Positions 44,477 to 53,322 of a stretch of 64,000 bases of DNA are shown piece by piece. Source of the stretch: Burkholderia diffusa (lineage in GTDB: Bacteria; Pseudomonadota; Gammaproteobacteria; Burkholderiales; Burkholderiaceae). Both the position numbers and the translations under genes were made by a program. Numbering within the stretch: the first letter of the stretch is position 1; each line of letters starts with the position of its first letter. The stretch covers positions 7,230 to 71,229 of the forward strand of contig NZ_CABVPN010000036.1 in assembly GCF_902499115.1 (NCBI RefSeq), written 5' to 3'. The notes below the pieces were generated by a model. The model saw only the letters and a list, made by a program, of their open reading frames with translations. It was not told the origin of the DNA and ran no database searches.

Positions 44477-46285
44477 ATGCAGATGAACTGCAGGGCAGGG
44501 TGGACGGTGCGCGCATGGTATCGCGCGGCACGCGTGAGGCGCGATGCGCTGACCAGGGTGCTGGCAATCGGCATCGTGTGGCTGTGTGCGGCGCTGACGG
44601 GCTGGCCCAATGCGGCGAACGCGGCGAGCACCGCCGGACTCGCGAATCTTCCCGCGGTGATGCCCGCGATGTCGTGCCCGTCGGTCGCGGCGCTCGACCT
44701 GAGCGGCGTGACCGACGGTACCGTCACGATCACGTCGGCGGTGCTGCTGCCGGCCGGCACGGTGGTCGGTAACAACACGCTGCCGGCGCCCGTGTGCGAC
44801 GTGAAGGGCACGATCGGCCCGGGCGCGTCGCTGTTCGAACTGCAGCTGCCTACGCAGGGCTGGACGCAGCGTTACCTGCAGACGGGCTGTGGCGGCCTGT
44901 GCGGCAACCTGTCCGTCAATGCGCCGATGGCATCGACGTGCGTGCCTGTGACGAACGGCACGATCGCGATGGCCGCGACCGACATGGGCCACGAAGGCGG
45001 CAACGACGGTTCGTGGGCGCTCGACCCGAAGGCGAAGCTCGATTTCGCGTATCGCGCCGAACACGCAACGGCGCAGGTCGCGAAGGCGATCATTGGCAAG
45101 TTCTATGCACGGCCCGCGCGCTACGCGTACTTCGACGGCTGCTCGGACGGCGGACGCGAAGCGCTGATGGAGGCGCAGCGCTTCCCCGACGACTTCGACG
45201 GCATCGCCGCCGGTGCACCCGCAAACGACCTGCTCGTGCAGAACACGTTCCACCATGCATGGCCGAACGCGGTGAACACCGACCCGAAGACGGGCAACGC
45301 GATCCTGCTCGCCGGCAAGCTGCCGATGCTGCACGCGGCCGTGCTGAAGGCGTGCGACGGGCTGGACGGCGTGGTCGACGGCGTGATCGACAACCCGCGC
45401 GCGTGTCACTTCGATCCCGCGACGATCGTCTGCGCGCAAGGCCAATCCACTGCGACCTGCCTGATGCCGCAGGAAGCCGACGTCGTCCGCCGGATTCACG
45501 ACGGCGCGACGACCCCGGACGGCACGCGGCTCGAGCCGCTCGTCTCGCGCGAATGGGGCTCGGAGCTGAACTGGACCCTCTTCGTCCCGGCGTCAGCAAC
45601 CGCACAGAGCGGCACGATCGGCTTCGTGCTGCCGTTCCTGCGCTATCTCGACTACTACAACGCGTCGTATCCGTCCGCGGCGATCGGCGACCTGAAGTTC
45701 ACGCTCGACGGCTTCGCGAAGATGGTGCCGGTATCGAACTACCTTGCCGCGACCGATCCCGACCTGAGCCGCTTTGCCGGGCACGGCGGCAAGCTGCTGC
45801 TGTGGCACGGGCTGGAAGACCAGCATATCTCGCCGCGTTCGAGCATCGAGTACTACGAAGCGATGAAGCGCTACATGGGCGACGCGAGAGTCGACCGCTT
45901 CGCGCGCTTCTACCTGTTCCCAGGCGTCGCGCACTGCGGCGGCGGGCAGGGGCCGAACGTGTTCGACATCCTGTCGCCGCTGATGGCATGGACCGAGACG
46001 GGCGCGACGCCGGGCAGGATCGTCGCATCGATCGTTGACGCGAACGGCAACACGACCCGCACGCGTCCGGTGTTCCCGTATCCGGCCACCGCGCGCTACA
46101 CGGGCAGCGGCAGCACCGACGATGCGGCGAACTTCGTGGCCGATGCGCCGAGGGCCGACCCGTTCGTCGACCTGCACTGGGCCGGCGAATGGCTGTACTC
46201 GCCGGGTTACGAGGCGCAATGTCAGGTCCAGGATTCGCAACTCGTCTGCAAGGGCGGTAACGGCTGGCATGCGTATCGTCCGTGA
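44477..46285 (+). CDS. tannase / feruloyl esterase family protein, exported
   Basis: 602 residues with a long N-terminal region and a signal peptide ending near NAANA (49). Tannase fold: catalytic Ser223 in DGCSDGGREAL, with Cys222 beside it, Asp448 in LLWHGLEDQHISP and His486-Cys487 in FPGVAHCGGG. Ser, Asp and His with the paired Cys make the CS-D-HC motif diagnostic of the family. Tannases release gallate from gallate esters and gallotannins in the periplasm or outside. Gallate dioxygenase, transporter and the lower pathway lie directly upstream on the same strand, so the locus can take tannin esters to central metabolism. AGGAGACAG precedes the start. A feruloyl esterase activity is the main alternative. 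Confidence 0.92.
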   Translation: MQMNCRAGWTVRAWYRAARVRRDALTRVLAIGIVWLCAALTGWPNAANAASTAGLANLPAVMPAMSCPSVAALDLSGVTDGTVTITSAVLLPAGTVVGNNTLPAPVCDVKGTIGPGASLFELQLPTQGWTQRYLQTGCGGLCGNLSVNAPMASTCVPVTNGTIAMAATDMGHEGGNDGSWALDPKAKLDFAYRAEHATAQVAKAIIGKFYARPARYAYFDGCSDGGREALMEAQRFPDDFDGIAAGAPANDLLVQNTFHHAWPNAVNTDPKTGNAILLAGKLPMLHAAVLKACDGLDGVVDGVIDNPRACHFDPATIVCAQGQSTATCLMPQEADVVRRIHDGATTPDGTRLEPLVSREWGSELNWTLFVPASATAQSGTIGFVLPFLRYLDYYNASYPSAAIGDLKFTLDGFAKMVPVSNYLAATDPDLSRFAGHGGKLLLWHGLEDQHISPRSSIEYYEAMKRYMGDARVDRFARFYLFPGVAHCGGGQGPNVFDILSPLMAWTETGATPGRIVASIVDANGNTTRTRPVFPYPATARYTGSGSTDDAANFVADAPRADPFVDLHWAGEWLYSPGYEAQCQVQDSQLVCKGGNGWHAYRP

Positions 46286-46324
46286 CCTGACGACGGTGTG
46301 CCACGACCACAACAACTCGCGCAT

Positions 46325-47085
46325 TCAACAAGGCAAGGAAGGAGACAGATCGAAGAAGAAGCAGCATCACGGGGCGCGCTGACCGCCATCGCGATGGCGG
46401 CGGCCGCACCGGCGTTTGCGCAGAGCAGCGTCACGCTGTACGGGATCGTCGACAACGGGATCGGCTACCAGAGCAACGCGACGACGCTAGGCTCGACGAT
46501 CGGCGGCAAATCGGTGGTGAGGATGAACCAGGGCGTGTGGGCCGGCAGCCGTTTTGGCTTGAAGGGGGCCGAGGATCTCGGCGGAGGCACGAAGGCGATC
46601 TTCACGCTCGAATCGGGCTTCAACTCGGGCACCGGCGCGACGCAGTACACCGATGCGATGTTCGGGCGGCAGGCGTGGGTCGGGTTGACCAATGCGACCT
46701 ACGGCACACTGACTGCAGGGCGGCAATACGCGTCGTATTACCAGACGATGTCCGCGTTCAGCCCGACGACGTGGATCACCGGCTACTACGGCGCGCACCC
46801 GGGCGACGTCGACGGGCTCGACACGACCTATCGCGCGAACAACACGCTCGAATACACGTCGCCGAAATGGTACGGGCTGACGCTGAGCGGCTCGTATTCG
46901 TTCGGCGGCGTGGCCGGCAGCACCAATGCCGGCTCGACGTGGGCGACCGGCATCCGATCGTTCATTCTCGAGGCCCGGTACGGCGCCGTACCGACTTCGT
47001 ATCCCGGCACCGCGCATCGTTGCAACTCGCTCTCCCTTTACGATGCACCGGGCGCTCAGCGTGAGCGGCAGGTGCGCAACGGGTA
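46325..47085 (+). pseudogene. truncated Gram-negative porin
   Basis: The reading is a Burkholderia-type general porin: signal peptide core ALTAIAMAAAAPAFAQSSVT, LYGIVDNGIGYQSNATTLG, then SRFGLKGAEDLGGGTKAIFT and FGRQAWVGLTNATYGTLTAGR. The usual MKK-type start is damaged (AGATCGAAGAAGAAG where an ATG would be expected), and after GSTWATGI the porin sequence is lost. About 200 of the normal ~370 residues remain and the C-terminal Phe needed for assembly is absent. It follows the tannase gene, so it may once have admitted gallate or small esters. It is non-functional as it stands. Confidence 0.85.
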
Positions 47086-47210
47086 GGGCGGCCAGAGGCG
47101 ACGCCTGTCCGGCACGTAACCGTTCATATCGCGTGACCGGTGTGTGCCGTCCATCACGGCGAGCCGGCGATCCGCTCCGGCGTACCGCGAAATGAAACCA
47201 GGAGGGAATC

Positions 47211-47681
47211 ATGACGATACTAGACCCGACCCATCGGCCATCGACCAGCGATACGGGTGCGGCGATTGTCGGCAGCGGGGCCGGCGACGGGCCCGGCCCC
47301 AACGTGATGGAAGCCGATACGCTCAAGGGAAACAAGCTCTTCACGTCCGACCGGCTGGAGATCGGGAAGATTTCAGACATCATGCTGGACGTACGCAGCG
47401 GCCGGGTTGCCTATGCCGTGCTGTCAAGCGGGGGCTTTCTCGGCATCGGCGGCAAACTTTACGCCATTCCGTGGAGTGCGCTGACCCTGGACACGGACGA
47501 AAAATGCTTCCGGCTCGACGTTACCGCGGACCACGTGAAAAATGCCCCCGCGTTCGACAAGGACCATTGGCCGTCGATGGCGGATGAGCAGTGGGGTTCG
47601 TCGCTTCACAAGTTCTACAATCGGCAGCCGTACTGGTCAGCGACCCCAGACGTCGCCACGAATCGTCCGCCCACACATTAA
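47211..47681 (+). CDS. PRC-barrel domain protein (copy 1)
   Basis: 156 residues, start preceded by AGGAGGGAA. A single PRC-barrel covers about 33-115: MEADTLKGNKLFTSDRLEIG, ISDIMLDVRSGRVAYAVLSS, GGFLGIGGKLYAIPWSAL. PRC-barrel proteins of this short soluble kind are common in stress-inducible loci; their biochemical role is not established. A near duplicate lies at 49335-49760. Each copy is followed at 140-180 bases by a CsbD-family gene, which makes a repeated two-gene module. The C-terminal ~25 residues are unique to this copy. Confidence 0.88.
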   Translation: MTILDPTHRPSTSDTGAAIVGSGAGDGPGPNVMEADTLKGNKLFTSDRLEIGKISDIMLDVRSGRVAYAVLSSGGFLGIGGKLYAIPWSALTLDTDEKCFRLDVTADHVKNAPAFDKDHWPSMADEQWGSSLHKFYNRQPYWSATPDVATNRPPTH

Positions 47682-47820
47682 AACGCCCTCGCCAGCCGGT
47701 AAAAATATGGATATCTGATGATTTTTATCGAATACCGATTCACCGGTCGGACGGTGTCATCACCTGACGGCAACAGATAGCAGCAGCATCCACAGATCAG
47801 TTACGTATTGGAGCTTTACC

Positions 47821-47994
47821 ATGAACAAGGATCAAGTCAAGGGAACTGCGGAGAAGGTCAAAGGTAAGGTGAATGAGGTCATTGGCCGTGCCACGCACAA
47901 CACGAAACAGGAAGTCAAAGGCGATCTCCAGCAAGCAGCCGGCCAGGCGCGCAAGAATCTTGGCGACGCCAAGGAAGCTGTCAAAAAAGCCTGA
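47821..47994 (+). CDS. CsbD-family stress protein (copy 1)
   Basis: 57 residues, short, highly charged, with the CsbD pattern MNKDQVKGTAEKVKGKVNEV followed by IGRATHNTKQEVKGD. CsbD-like proteins are abundant under general stress in many bacteria and are thought to be flexible or helical; the mechanism is unknown. A hairpin follows at 48013. Copy 2 at 49938 is slightly longer. Confidence 0.9.
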   Translation: MNKDQVKGTAEKVKGKVNEVIGRATHNTKQEVKGDLQQAAGQARKNLGDAKEAVKKA

Positions 47995-48012
47995 TTGGAC
48001 ACATAGGCTTCA

Positions 48013-48033
48013 CGAGGGGGGCTATTCCCCTCT
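48013..48033 (+). terminator. G-rich hairpin after CsbD copy 1
   Basis: GAGGGG and CCCCTC form a stem about 20 bases after the stop codon, with no T-run behind. A weak intrinsic terminator or mRNA 3' end is plausible. Confidence 0.4.
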
Positions 48034-48303
48034 CGTACGGTGCTTCCGCATCGTGCCAACCTCACTGCGGCTACTACCGTACAGACATCCGCTATCGGAT
48101 GCGAGAACGTCGAGTTGCGTCCTTCGCGCATCGGGTTCCCGGCCCCCGTCGCGAGGCGCGCCTTCGAACCGATAACCGGCTCAATCGCGCAAGTCTTTGC
48201 TGCGGAAAAACGTCGGGTATCGCTGGAAGCTTCGCCCGCGTGGCTCCGTGGCCCACAATCCGCGCAGCAGATCAGGTCGGCGTCTAACTTGAGGGGAGTT
48301 GCC

Positions 48304-48378
48304 ATGTACAACATTGTCTGGCTCGTTGGAGCCGTGGTCATCGTTCTGTTCGTCCTCGGCTACTTGGGATTGAGATAG
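48304..48378 (+). CDS. 24-residue single-span membrane protein
   Basis: A tiny gene: ATG with GAGGGGAG ideally placed upstream, then 24 codons. The product begins MYNIVWLVG, continues as one hydrophobic helix and ends YLGLR. Similar very short membrane peptides are annotated as lmo0937-type proteins and recur beside CsbD and PRC-barrel stress genes. Function is unknown. The strong Shine-Dalgarno and the clean hydrophobic design argue that it is real in spite of its size. Confidence 0.7.
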   Translation: MYNIVWLVGAVVIVLFVLGYLGLR

Positions 48379-48475
48379 GGCATCTCGTTTACGTGCTCGT
48401 CACGCGATGGCTGGTCAACGACCGCGATCAAAACGATCCAGGTCGCGACAGCCATCGTTTATCGCAGGAAGCAAA

Positions 48476-48646
48476 ATGAAGACGCTCAAGATCATCGGCT
48501 ATGCGGGACTCGTGGCCGTCGCGATCATGCTGCTCGTCGCAATGTGCGCGATCCTGGAGGACGGCATGATTTCTCACGATGCGCAGCGACCGGGACTGAC
48601 CGGCAACACGCTTTCCATCCCCGAATCGCCGAATCACTTCGGTTAA
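48476..48646 (+). CDS. small single-pass membrane protein
   Basis: 56 residues from the ATG at 48476, with GCAGGAAG upstream. One N-terminal hydrophobic helix (KIIGYAGLVAVAIMLLVAMC) is followed by a polar tail of about 30 residues rich in Pro, Ser and Asn. It could be a membrane anchor with a periplasmic tail, or an uncleaved signal. No family is recognised. It lies in the stress module between the two PRC/CsbD copies. Confidence 0.6.
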   Translation: MKTLKIIGYAGLVAVAIMLLVAMCAILEDGMISHDAQRPGLTGNTLSIPESPNHFG

Positions 48647-49334
48647 GTCGCCCGCTACCGGCTGACCGTTCCCGACTTGTCTTGAGTGACCCCGGCATGC
48701 GGAGGGTGCAGGCGCATACGCCATTGTCGATGTCCGCATGGATCGAAAATCGGCATGCCGTTTTCAATCGATGCTTGAGACCAAGACAGCGTCGCAACAG
48801 GCAATCTGTGACCGCATCCCACGATGCGACCGCATCACTGCCGTTCCCGCATGGGTACGGCAGCGTACCGACTCCCGGGCTGCTCGCGCATAGGGTAGGT
48901 TGAGTTGACTGGTACGCATGCCACGACAGTTCGGATGTGTTCTCCAGCCGCATGCCCGGTACGCGCACCGAGCACACATCGACACAGGGGGAGCCTCGGC
49001 ACGGCACGTCGACGCGCATCGTACATGCGTCGCGCTTCCAATGTCATCTCGCCGACAGCAATGGATACCGGGGCCGAAAGCCGGTGCTGCTCGAGGCGAT
49101 GCGCAGTGTGATACGGCAATGATCCAGGCTGGGCATAGCGCGGAAACCAGCGCGCATTTCAGCCCGAAACGCTGCTCGAATCGAGAATGTTTCGGCCCGA
49201 ATGACGGCGGGCGATTGCAGGCGAAGCGCGCATCGTCCCGGCTCGGAACAGAGCCCGATCGGCGCGCGCTTCGCACCGTCACGCTGGCCGGCGACGCTCG
49301 CCGGCAATTCGTGCAACGAATACCGGAGCTGATC
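48647..49334. other. non-coding spacer between the duplicated stress modules
   Basis: No gene is supported. Several overlapping frames are open on both strands, but none has a Shine-Dalgarno or recognisable protein, and they are explained by the high GC content. The promoter for the second PRC-barrel gene should be in the last part. Confidence 0.4.
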
Positions 49335-49760
49335 ATGACACCTGTTTCTCCCAGCAATCCACTTCCGAGCAACGGCAGCGGCGCCCGCATCATCGGTCGC
49401 GCAACCACCACAGGCGGGCCTGGTCCTGATGTCATGGCGGCTACCACGCTGACCGGCGATAACGTCTTGTCATCCGATGGCAAGGAGATCGGGAAGGTCG
49501 TAGACATCATGCTAGACGTTGGCAGCGGCAGGATCGCGTACGCCGTGCTGTCGTGTGGCGGTTTCCTCGGGATAGGCGACAAACTTTTCGCGGTGCCGTG
49601 GAGCGCGTTCACCCTCGATACCGGCAAGAAATGCTTCCGGCTCGACGTAACAGAAGAACGGATGAAGAGCGCATCCGGATTCGACAAGGACCATTGGCCT
49701 GCGGTGGCGGATTCGCAATGGGGCGGGGCGCTTCATTCGGGTAATACGCCGCCGATGTAG
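49335..49760 (+). CDS. PRC-barrel domain protein (copy 2)
   Basis: 141 residues from the ATG at 49335 with CCGGAG upstream. The PRC-barrel is nearly the same as in copy 1: MAATTLTGDNVLSSDGKEIG, VVDIMLDVGSGRIAYAVLS, CGGFLGIGDKLFAVPWSAFT, and the shared tail FDKDHWP. A longer frame opening at 48918 covers spacer DNA and was rejected. The two copies are clearly related by duplication, with the CsbD gene duplicated along with each. Role unknown; stress protection is inferred from the company. Confidence 0.88.
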   Translation: MTPVSPSNPLPSNGSGARIIGRATTTGGPGPDVMAATTLTGDNVLSSDGKEIGKVVDIMLDVGSGRIAYAVLSCGGFLGIGDKLFAVPWSAFTLDTGKKCFRLDVTEERMKSASGFDKDHWPAVADSQWGGALHSGNTPPM

Positions 49761-49937
49761 CGGCACGTCAGCAGGAGGCTCGGCCGGCATTCCGCCATGC
49801 ACGCGCCAGCGTGACTGCGGAATGCGGTGAGCGATTGCTGCTTTTTCAGATTCTGCCGTATCGCGTGCATCGCTCGATGCGCTCATCGCGACGGGCGGCA
49901 GGTCATCCATCCAGCAGCTGTGACCGGAGCATTCGCA

Positions 49938-50135
49938 ATGAACAAGGATCAAGTCAAGGGCGTCGCGGAGAAGGCAAAGGGCAAGGTCAACGAGGAAATT
50001 GGCCGAGCCACTGGCGACACGAAGCAGGAAGTCAAAGGCGATGCCCAGCAAGCAGTCGGAGAAGTGCAGAAGAAGTACGGCGACGCCAAGGAAGCGATCA
50101 GGCAGCAGGCGAAGCAAGCGAAGAAGACGCATTGA
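49938..50135 (+). CDS. CsbD-family stress protein (copy 2)
   Basis: 65 residues, beginning MNKDQVKGVAEKAKGKVNEE, then IGRATGDTKQEVKGDAQQ and a Lys/Gln-rich end. It differs from copy 1 mainly by an eight-residue C-terminal extension. The translation start is fixed by similarity to copy 1. A strong hairpin follows 20 bases after the stop. A stress-response role is known for the family only in general terms. Confidence 0.9.
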   Translation: MNKDQVKGVAEKAKGKVNEEIGRATGDTKQEVKGDAQQAVGEVQKKYGDAKEAIRQQAKQAKKTH

Positions 50136-50155
50136 TCGCTGTGTCGGCCGCGACA

Positions 50156-50185
50156 GATGGATGCCGCGATACTGCGGCATCCATC
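50156..50185. terminator. 12-bp stem hairpin after CsbD copy 2
   Basis: GATGGATGCCGC and its exact complement GCGGCATCCATC enclose a six-base loop. The stem is strong but no T-tract follows; it probably stabilises or ends the csbD transcript. Confidence 0.55.
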
Positions 50186-50404
50186 GCCGCACAATCGCCG
50201 CAGTCGGGCGTTACCTCGTATCGCAGATTGCAGGACAGAACGTAGAGGCGCGGATCCTGCGCAGGTCTTTCACCCAATGTATTGGCGCCGGGCATGCCCG
50301 TGCGCGCCGCGACGCGCGGCGACATCCGCCAGCCGCGTCGACGAAAGAAATGTCTCGCGTTCGATCAGCCTAACGTGCATGCCGTCGCGAGCCGGAGCAA
50401 ATCG

Positions 50405-51343
50405 ATGAGTGCATCTGCCGGAAGCCCAACCAGCCACGCGCTACGCAAGGTGGCGCTGATGGCGTCGATGCTGATGGCGTGCAGCCTGCCATGCCTGGGA
50501 GGGACGCCTGCGGACGGTGCGGACGAGGCGACCAACTTGCGAGAGGCTTACCGGCAACTGATTCCCCGGCTCGATCACAACCAGTTCGAGCGCCCGTTGT
50601 ATCTCGACTCGGAAGAATCGTCTTCCACGCTCAAGGGTGAGGTCTACGCGGTGATGGCCTACCCGTTCGCGACCGTCAACGGCGCGTTCAATGACCCTTC
50701 GCGAGGCCCGTTGAACTGGTGCGACGCATTAATCCTGCACCCCAATATCAAGTATTGCCGTACTACCGACGCCGGCGGCGGCAATATGCTGATCGTGAAC
50801 GTCAGCAAGAAGGAAGTTGCCGAGGAGCTCAGCACGACTTACCGGGTGCAATTCGAATACGACGCGGCGACCACCGGCCCGGGATACCTGCAGGTCAAGC
50901 TCCATGCGGACCGGGGACCATTGAACACCCGCGATTATCGGATTGCGCTGGAAGCGGTGGCGCTTGGCGACAATCGCACGTTTCTGCATCTGACCTATGC
51001 CTATAGTTACGGCGTGATCGGTCGTCTTGCGATGAAAACCTATCTGGCCGCCTTCGGTCGCGGCAAGGTTGGCTTCACCAACATCGCCGATCCGTCCGCG
51101 GCTCAGGCGGAATACATCGGCGGGATGCGCGGCCTCATGGAGCGCAACACGATGCGCTACTACCTGGCCATCGATGCGTATCTCGGCGCGCTGTCCAGCC
51201 CGCCCGGCAAGCGACTCGAGCAACGCCTGACCGACTGGTTCGACGCCAGCGAGCGATATCCGCGACAACTGCATGAAATGGATCGGCAACAGTACATGCA
51301 GATGAAATATGACGAATACTTGCGGCAGCAGACCGAGCAGTAG
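50405..51343 (+). CDS. exported protein of unknown function
   Basis: 312 residues from the ATG at 50405 (GGAG upstream). The N-terminus has a basic stretch and hydrophobic core (ALRKVALMASMLMACSLPC), a signal peptide with a possible lipobox LMAC. The mature part is rich in aromatic and charged residues, with LKGEVYAVMAYPFATVNGAF, LNWCDALILHPNIKYCRTTD holding two Cys, and YAYSYGVIGRLAMKTYLAAF. I do not recognise the family by name; it looks like a periplasmic or envelope protein conserved in Burkholderiales. It follows the stress module on the same strand without evident coupling. Confidence 0.75.
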   Translation: MSASAGSPTSHALRKVALMASMLMACSLPCLGGTPADGADEATNLREAYRQLIPRLDHNQFERPLYLDSEESSSTLKGEVYAVMAYPFATVNGAFNDPSRGPLNWCDALILHPNIKYCRTTDAGGGNMLIVNVSKKEVAEELSTTYRVQFEYDAATTGPGYLQVKLHADRGPLNTRDYRIALEAVALGDNRTFLHLTYAYSYGVIGRLAMKTYLAAFGRGKVGFTNIADPSAAQAEYIGGMRGLMERNTMRYYLAIDAYLGALSSPPGKRLEQRLTDWFDASERYPRQLHEMDRQQYMQMKYDEYLRQQTEQ

Positions 51344-51575
51344 CGCTGGGGATGAGCCTGCGAGATACGCGCGCGCCGGCGCCGGCGCACTGCGATTCGT
51401 CATGGAAATCGTTTCGCAAATCGGAGGTTGGCGGGTGCGGTTCGGCTTCGAGTGATCGGGCGCACGTTCGGATCAAGCGCCGGGGTCCATGTGGCCATAG
51501 CGCGCAGGACGACTCGGGATGCGACGCGTTACATCGCTTACGGTCGGGCCGTCGTCACCGAAACGGAGCTCCACC

Positions 51576-51779
51576 ATGAATGCAATCACACGGGTTCTAA
51601 CCGCCGCGCTTGTCGCCGCGGCATCAGCCTCGCTGTTGTCGGATCGCAAGACGGTCGGCATGCACCTGCGCGACAAGATCGGCAGAAAGATCGCGGATTG
51701 GAGCGTGCCTGTCCAACCGGGGCACGTGGTACGGGTGACGAGCACGGGGGACCGATCAGGTTCGCGCAAACTGCCATGA
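51576..51779 (+). CDS. small hypothetical exported protein
   Basis: 67 residues, with CGGAG upstream of the ATG. The first 21 residues (ITRVLTAALVAAASASLL) look like a signal peptide; the remainder is short and basic, KTVGMHLRDKIGRKIADWSV. The stop overlaps the ATG of the next gene in an ATGA arrangement, so the two are translationally coupled. No family recognised. The coupling is the best argument that it is a gene. Confidence 0.5.
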   Translation: MNAITRVLTAALVAAASASLLSDRKTVGMHLRDKIGRKIADWSVPVQPGHVVRVTSTGDRSGSRKLP

Positions 51780-52222
51780 GAAAAATCATCCTCAATGCAC
51801 TGGCCGCATTCTTTGCGGGCGGAGTCTGGCTTGCCCCCGCGCCGAGCCACGCGTATGCGCTAGACGCTCAGTTCGACTGTAAAACCAACGCGCACGCGTT
51901 CATCGTGCGCCTGTTCAATCACGGCTATATCGATCGCGATCCGATGCGGGTCGAACAGAATTCGATCAACGCATTCCGGCCTACCAGTGACGCCGCGCTC
52001 ACGGTGTTCGGCTTCAGCGTCTATGCCGTATTCGCCTATGAGCAGTATGACGCGCTGTTCAGGCAAGGAAGCGGCCACCCTCTGCCGGGCTCGATTTACG
52101 GCGTCGTCGTCAAGGCGCCGATCGATTCGGTCGAAGAGCATTCTCGGCTTGCGGGCAGCAAGGCCGTCGCGCATCAGGTCATTCCGTTCATTCTCACCGC
52201 CATCGTCTGCGCAAGGCCCTGA
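51776..52222 (+). CDS. exported protein of unknown function
   Basis: 148 residues. A signal peptide is evident (MRKIILNALAAFFAGGVWLA, cleavage near PSHA). The mature region has FDCKTNAHAFIVRLFNHGYI and FGFSVYAVFAYEQYDALFRQ, and ends in a hydrophobic stretch with one Cys; two Cys could pair. Translation is coupled to the preceding small gene by a four-base overlap. I do not recognise the family. It is probably periplasmic. Confidence 0.7.
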   Translation: MRKIILNALAAFFAGGVWLAPAPSHAYALDAQFDCKTNAHAFIVRLFNHGYIDRDPMRVEQNSINAFRPTSDAALTVFGFSVYAVFAYEQYDALFRQGSGHPLPGSIYGVVVKAPIDSVEEHSRLAGSKAVAHQVIPFILTAIVCARP

Positions 52223-52507
52223 GACTGGCGCTGCACAAGCCGCGCTAACGGTGCTTGATGTCACGTGGGGAAACCCTTGACGGCGATTGCATGGAGCATC
52301 CGTTCGTCACGCGCGGGTTCGCCGCAACCGCGCCGAACCTTTAGATCGCAAACTCGGACATCGTCGTCGAGCGAAACGCGCACCAGAACACGCCGGTAGG
52401 TCGTGGGACGGTACGATCGACAGCGTCAACGACGTGCGATCTGTCCACGAGAGATGGTTCACCGAGATCTGGTTGCCAGTGTCAGTGCTCGAGTTCCATA
52501 CGGCGCG

Positions 52508-52771
52508 TCATGGAGCCACATGGTTCGCATTCCTCTTCGATTTTATATAAGCTAAATCGTCGATGGGGCGCACGTCCCCGTGGTGGCCTGGACGCAACGT
52601 GCAGGGAAAGATGGCGAACACGTCTCGGTACCCTGTCGCGACCCACGGCAGCTCCCCCTGTTTTAGTAGCTGCGCAGCTCGATTCAGTCCGACGTGTGGT
52701 TCCAACTCGACGCATATGTATTCGAAAGCGTGCGCTGGATATTCGCACCCCGGCCTCAAGAACAGGAGCAA
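52508..52771 (-). CDS. possible small protein, TTG start
   Basis: 87 residues with protein-like composition (EYICVELEPHVGLNRAAQLL, LPWVATGYRDVFAIFPC) in an otherwise empty 580-bp stretch. GGAAG stands a few bases before a TTG codon. It is the next frame downstream of the 104-residue gene at 52803. No family is recognised, and it may be the remains of a larger gene. Confidence 0.35.
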   Translation of the reverse strand: MLLFLRPGCEYPAHAFEYICVELEPHVGLNRAAQLLKQGELPWVATGYRDVFAIFPCTLRPGHHGDVRPIDDLAYIKSKRNANHVAP

Positions 52772-52802
52772 CTCTTCCGTTGGCTTCCGTTCCGACCACC
52801 TT

Positions 52803-53117
52803 TTACGCGTCTTTCAGCCAGGGCATTTCCACGGGTGACACGACCAGTTGCCGGAATTCGCGTTTCAGATCGAAGATGAACCCGACCAGGATCATGGAGT
52901 CGGCGTAAGGAATCGGAAAGACCTGCGGATTCTCCGGAGTCCGCAGGGGGCGCTCAGGCGTGTCCGCTGTCGCCGCGGCATTCTCGCGAACGCTTTCCAG
53001 TTCATCCGCCATAGCCAGGCCACCGACTTTCAGCACACGGCTACGCAGGTCGCTGAAGGGTTCGATGCGCGCAGCATCTTCGTGGTATTCGGGTACTTCG
53101 TAAACGAACCAGGACAT
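52803..53117 (-). CDS. small hypothetical cytosolic protein
   Basis: 104 residues from the Met at 53117. Sequence blocks SWFVYEVPEYHEDAARIEPF, LRSRVLKVGGLAMADELESV and VFPIPYADSMILVGFIFDLK look like a compact folded protein with a hydrophobic C-terminal third and no signal peptide. Extension to 53279 adds low-complexity residues and was not accepted. I do not recognise the family. Neighbours are scars and an orphan toxin, so it may belong to a mobile gene set. Confidence 0.6.
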   Translation of the reverse strand: MSWFVYEVPEYHEDAARIEPFSDLRSRVLKVGGLAMADELESVRENAAATADTPERPLRTPENPQVFPIPYADSMILVGFIFDLKREFRQLVVSPVEMPWLKDA

Positions 53118-53322
53118 TTTGATCTCACATGAGAAGGGGCGATATTCTAACGCTGCGCGAGAATCTGCCGAAAATCGGCCATGTTGTGTGATGGCCGTGG
53201 TCGCTGCGGGGCGGGCTATAGGGGCGATTACGATCTGCTGCCTGCATTGTGGCCGTCTAGCGCTTGCTAGTGCGAGCAAAGGAATTTGGTGGCATCACTG
53301 CAGAAGCCGGCAACTGCTTCGC

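Noticed and set aside
48918..49334. Upstream extension of the second PRC-barrel protein
   Set aside because: The internal ATG at 49335 has a good ribosome site and matches copy 1; the extension has no similarity.
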